Shown: positions 61,495 to 64,000 of the stretch, in pieces
How positions within the stretch are numbered: the first letter of the stretch is position 1
Layout of the letters: the number at the start of each line of letters is the position of its first letter
Assembly (NCBI GenBank): GCA_022494885.1
Contig: JAGVSM010002930.1
Location: 93,965 to 157,964 of the forward strand
DNA from: Micrasema longulum
Taxonomy: Eukaryota; Arthropoda; Insecta; Trichoptera; Brachycentridae
Direction of reading: 5' to 3'
DNA length: 64,000 nucleotides
Translations under genes and position numbers: made by a program
Notes under the pieces: model-generated
The model's database searches: none
The model's input: only the letters and a program-made list of their open reading frames with translations
Told to the model about the DNA's origin: nothing

Positions 61495-61735
61495 ATTACC
61501 TGCAAAGAAAGTGGTGCATAGTGCACTGATTAGTAAACCAAATGCAGCGTATTTCGAACATGTGTTACGCTTCAGGCGCCGGTCTAGAAATAATGAAATA
61601 TTGCTGGTTATACAATCTTTAAAATCAATATTTCACGTTCATCCCTCCAGGAATCGAACCCTGGACCGCAAGAATGGTAGGCGGATGCGCCAACCACTTC
61701 ATGACAAGGCGGCCGTATCTCCGCTCGACTCCCTT
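61495..61735 (-). mobile_element. tRNA-derived SINE (inverted, SINE-1-like)
   Basis: AGGAATCGAACCCTGGACCG is a strong inverted B box, and GCCAACCACTTCATGACAAG an inverted A box. The body GTGCATAGTGCACTGATTAG, AAATGCAGCGTATTTCGAAC and TTACGCTTCAGGCGCCGGTC shows the SINE-1 plan with many changes. It is either an old SINE-1 or a sister family. Confidence 0.7.
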
Positions 61736-61824
61736 ATTCGGGAGTTTTACCTGATTGCTGCCATCGAGTCGTAAACACTCGTCGTCTGGTTCCATTTCAT
61801 ACACAGAACTGTATTTTACATCCG

Positions 61825-61990
61825 ACTGGACACTTAAAAAATAATGACAGAAAAAGAAAGGCATGGCATTACCAAATTCAACAAATACTTGAAGATGGAC
61901 GCGTCAAAAGTCGAAATAACCGCCGTGTGTGCTTGAGAAGATGTATGAATGTAGAGGAAGCGTATGTATGCAAAGACAGACTAAAGTGTT
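61825..61990 (+). pseudogene. LINE RT C-terminal scrap, family W
   Basis: The + strand gives KAWHYQIQQILEDGRVKSRN, then RRVCLRRCMNVEEAYVCKDR, matching 15560-15690 (WHDQVHQILGDGHVKSRNNR). The upstream GRPRKT motif is damaged. Confidence 0.7.
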
Positions 61991-61999
61991 TCTCCTTCC

Positions 62000-62240
62000 T
62001 TTTTTCTTCCATTTTCCATCCGTTTTTAGCCCCTCCTATCTTCATAGTGTAGTGTACATATTTAGTACATTTCTAATTCTAAAAAAAAATAATTCATTGT
62101 TGTGTTTTTTAATGAAAACAGACCCACAATACGTTTATGTACCGCTGATTTTCTCGAATTAAACTGTTTGGGTAGCTAGGAAGAAATTTTCTTAAGCCAA
62201 TATGCCTGCCTTCATGCATATGTATGTTATATAAAGCTTA
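62000..62240 (+). mobile_element. LINE 3' UTR fragment (family of 39540-40325)
   Basis: CTCGAATTAAACTGTTTGGG, then AGGAAGAAATTTTCTTAAGC and CAATATGCCTGCC match the UTR end near 40215-40275. The part before it is C/T-rich like 40080-40110. Confidence 0.55.
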
Positions 62241-62494
62241 TAGTAATAACACGCCTCTGGCTAATAGAATCGCCCATGCTGACAAAAACCATTATAAGAT
62301 TTAAAGCACGAAGTTAGATATAGTTTACAGCAAAACAACGGGCCGTAAGTAGTCAGGTTGAGAATTGCAAGCGCAAACTGAAACCGTGCGTTACACGTTT
62401 GATGTTAAACTGAAAACCAAACCAAAAAATTGGAACGCTTTTGTTACCGACGAACGTTTGTATTACATGTTATTTGATTTTTTATTTATTTATT

Positions 62495-62910
62495 TTCACC
62501 ACAACGTTCTTTTAGCCGTTCTTTCGCTGTCCATTCGCTCTACATGTCCAAACCAACGCAACACCCTTTTCTTGATTCTGTCGATAATGCATGTCTTAGC
62601 ATTACACACTTCACGAATCTCGACATTTGTACACCTACCATACATCGTTTTACCACACATTCGCCTGAGGGATAGCATTTCGACAGCATTCAACCTACTT
62701 TCACCATAATTTTTCCAATTCTATACTTCGCTCACATACATTAGAGTTGGCATTAGAACTCCGTTGTGAACTGCTAGTTTAGCCTCCTGCAATAAACATT
62801 TGTTTGCCAAAGTATATTTCAGTGCGCCGTTCACCCTGTTCCCGGCACTCACCCTCCTTTCAATATCTTTCTTGGTCTTTCCATCCCTAGTAAACATACC
62901 TAGTTAATTA
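62495..62910 (-). pseudogene. LINE RT C-terminal fragment, family W (inverted)
   Basis: The minus strand from about 62905 reads FTRDGKTKKDIERRVSAGNR, VNGALKYTLANKCLLQEAKL, AVHNGVLMPTLMYVSEVYNW, MLSLRRMCGKTMYGRCTNVE and RIKKRVLRWFGHVERMDSER. It extends further upstream into the palm-thumb region than the other W copies and helps define the family. It breaks off just before the GRPRKTW motif. Confidence 0.8.
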
Positions 62911-63084
62911 TGTTTAATAAGGCATATTTCAAAGTTATATAAAATGTCTCCCTTGGAACGGGACACTGTGAAGAAAGGGAGGGAATATTATCTTTAATGT
63001 AAAAAAAGTAGTAAATAAATTTTAAAAGAACAAATAAAATTGAATGAAGAAATACAGCCACAGCGCTACTTTAGTGGAAAGGTG

Positions 63085-63145
63085 TTTAAATAAATAAATA
63101 AAGTGGCGTTCTATCCTCTCTGCCTACTTCCACGGAAAACAATAT
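63085..63145 (+). repeat. LINE family W end scrap
   Basis: AGTGGCGTTCTATCCTCTCT, then GCCTACTTCCACGG corresponds to the terminal WRSxxSAYPxG coding text. Confidence 0.5.
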
Positions 63146-64000
63146 AACTGTTTTATATTCGACTCTTTAAAGTAAAGAAATGCACTTCTTACTAATGAAA
63201 AATTAATAGTAAGAAAATGTATAATTTTTATTTCGAAATGATTATGCAAACTTGTTTTCTATCCCTGAATTACAAGGTTCCGCTTAATTAATTTACAATT
63301 TACAGACGCCCATAAAAGGTGCACATCATTATACCCGTATGCATTTTGTTGCTCTTACATTTTGTATGATTCTTTGTCTCTTTTTACTCGGGTAGGTTAT
63401 TTTGCACGCTGCGTTTGGTACTGATAACAAAACGCTGCACGATATGGCTGGGGCAATATTACACAATGAGTTTCATTGCGAAATATTACGTAGCTGCATA
63501 ATAATTATGTTTGCTGTTAATTAAAATTTTATATTGTTTTTGTGTGCTCACGCGAGTGTTGATGAATACAGAAAACCGGGTATGATCAAATCCAACAAAT
63601 TAGTTCTTGATGACGGACACGTCATAAATCGAATTAATCAGCCTGCGTTTATTATTTATGAATTATTTAAAAACTTTCGTATATGTTTTATTGAAAATAG
63701 AAGTGTCCAGTGCGGAGGAAAACATCTTCGCATATTTTTAAAAAATATATTTAAAAAAAAAAAAAACATTTATGCCATATAAACTTATAAATAAAATCCT
63801 TTTTTAGTAGAAGAAATTTTAAAATATGAAGCTAAGTCTGTAAAAAAAGTAGAGAGGCGTTGTGTTCTATTCTCTCTGCCTTTTCTGTTCTTTTAAAATA
63901 TTTTTTACAAGGTAAGAAACCGGAATTTTAGAAAACAGGCGGTGTCTGGGAGTTTTAGTAATCGAGAAATATCAGGGTTTTTTTTTGTTTTTTTTTTTAA
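63146..64000. other. AT-rich end of window with small family W scraps
   Basis: ATGATCAAATCCAACAAATT (63582) with GATGACGGACACGTCATAAA, and GTTCTATTCTCTCTGCC (63863) echo W coding text. Otherwise there are poly-A and poly-T runs and no gene. Confidence 0.35.

Overview
This window is eukaryotic nuclear DNA, most likely from an insect or another arthropod. It is very AT-rich, has no operon structure, and is packed with decayed non-LTR retrotransposons (LINEs), tRNA-derived SINEs, foldback and MITE-type DNA elements and microsatellites. The order cannot be fixed from the sequence alone. No rRNA, functional tRNA, CRISPR array or bacterial or viral gene set is visible.

The only host gene I can support is on the + strand: three consecutive exons (38733-38929, 49146-49240, 54795-54863) with consensus splice sites and compatible joining phases. 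Together they encode one PDZ domain and its C-terminal flank, of the type found in multi-PDZ scaffolds (MPDZ/INADL(PATJ)/InaD group). The exons are GC-rich islands in AT-rich introns of about 10.2 kb and 5.6 kb. The upstream exon must lie before 38733, probably before the window. I cannot identify a further exon after 54863.

Everything else is best read as repeat-filled intron or flank. 1-9 kb: LINE reverse transcriptase (RT) tails, a snap-back mariner-like MITE, a local direct duplication and foldback elements. 9-22 kb: foldback family A, LINE tails, SINEs and RTE-like RT fragments. 23-30 kb: a minisatellite-like LINE 3' region and at least six LINE fragments on both strands. 30-38 kb: more LINE and SINE copies. 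38.9-49.1 kb (intron): several LINEs, the best preserved being a jockey-like element at about 44480-46862. 49.2-54.8 kb (intron): an almost complete LINE, antisense to the gene, with an uninterrupted 1001-codon endonuclease-RT ORF. 54.9-64 kb: an internally deleted piggyBac-like element nested in a LINE, hAT-like ends, and a composite inverted repeat of about 1.7 kb.

The most striking structure is two dispersed palindromic families (called A and B here) that recur through the window, sometimes directly abutting. They look like foldback or long-TIR elements without coding capacity. I found no convincing new biochemical system. The points most worth checking are the A/B families, the piggyBac derivative that kept its C-terminal cysteine-rich domain, the intact LINE, candidate zero-length recursive splice sites, and a possible one-base reading-frame anomaly in the third PDZ-gene exon.
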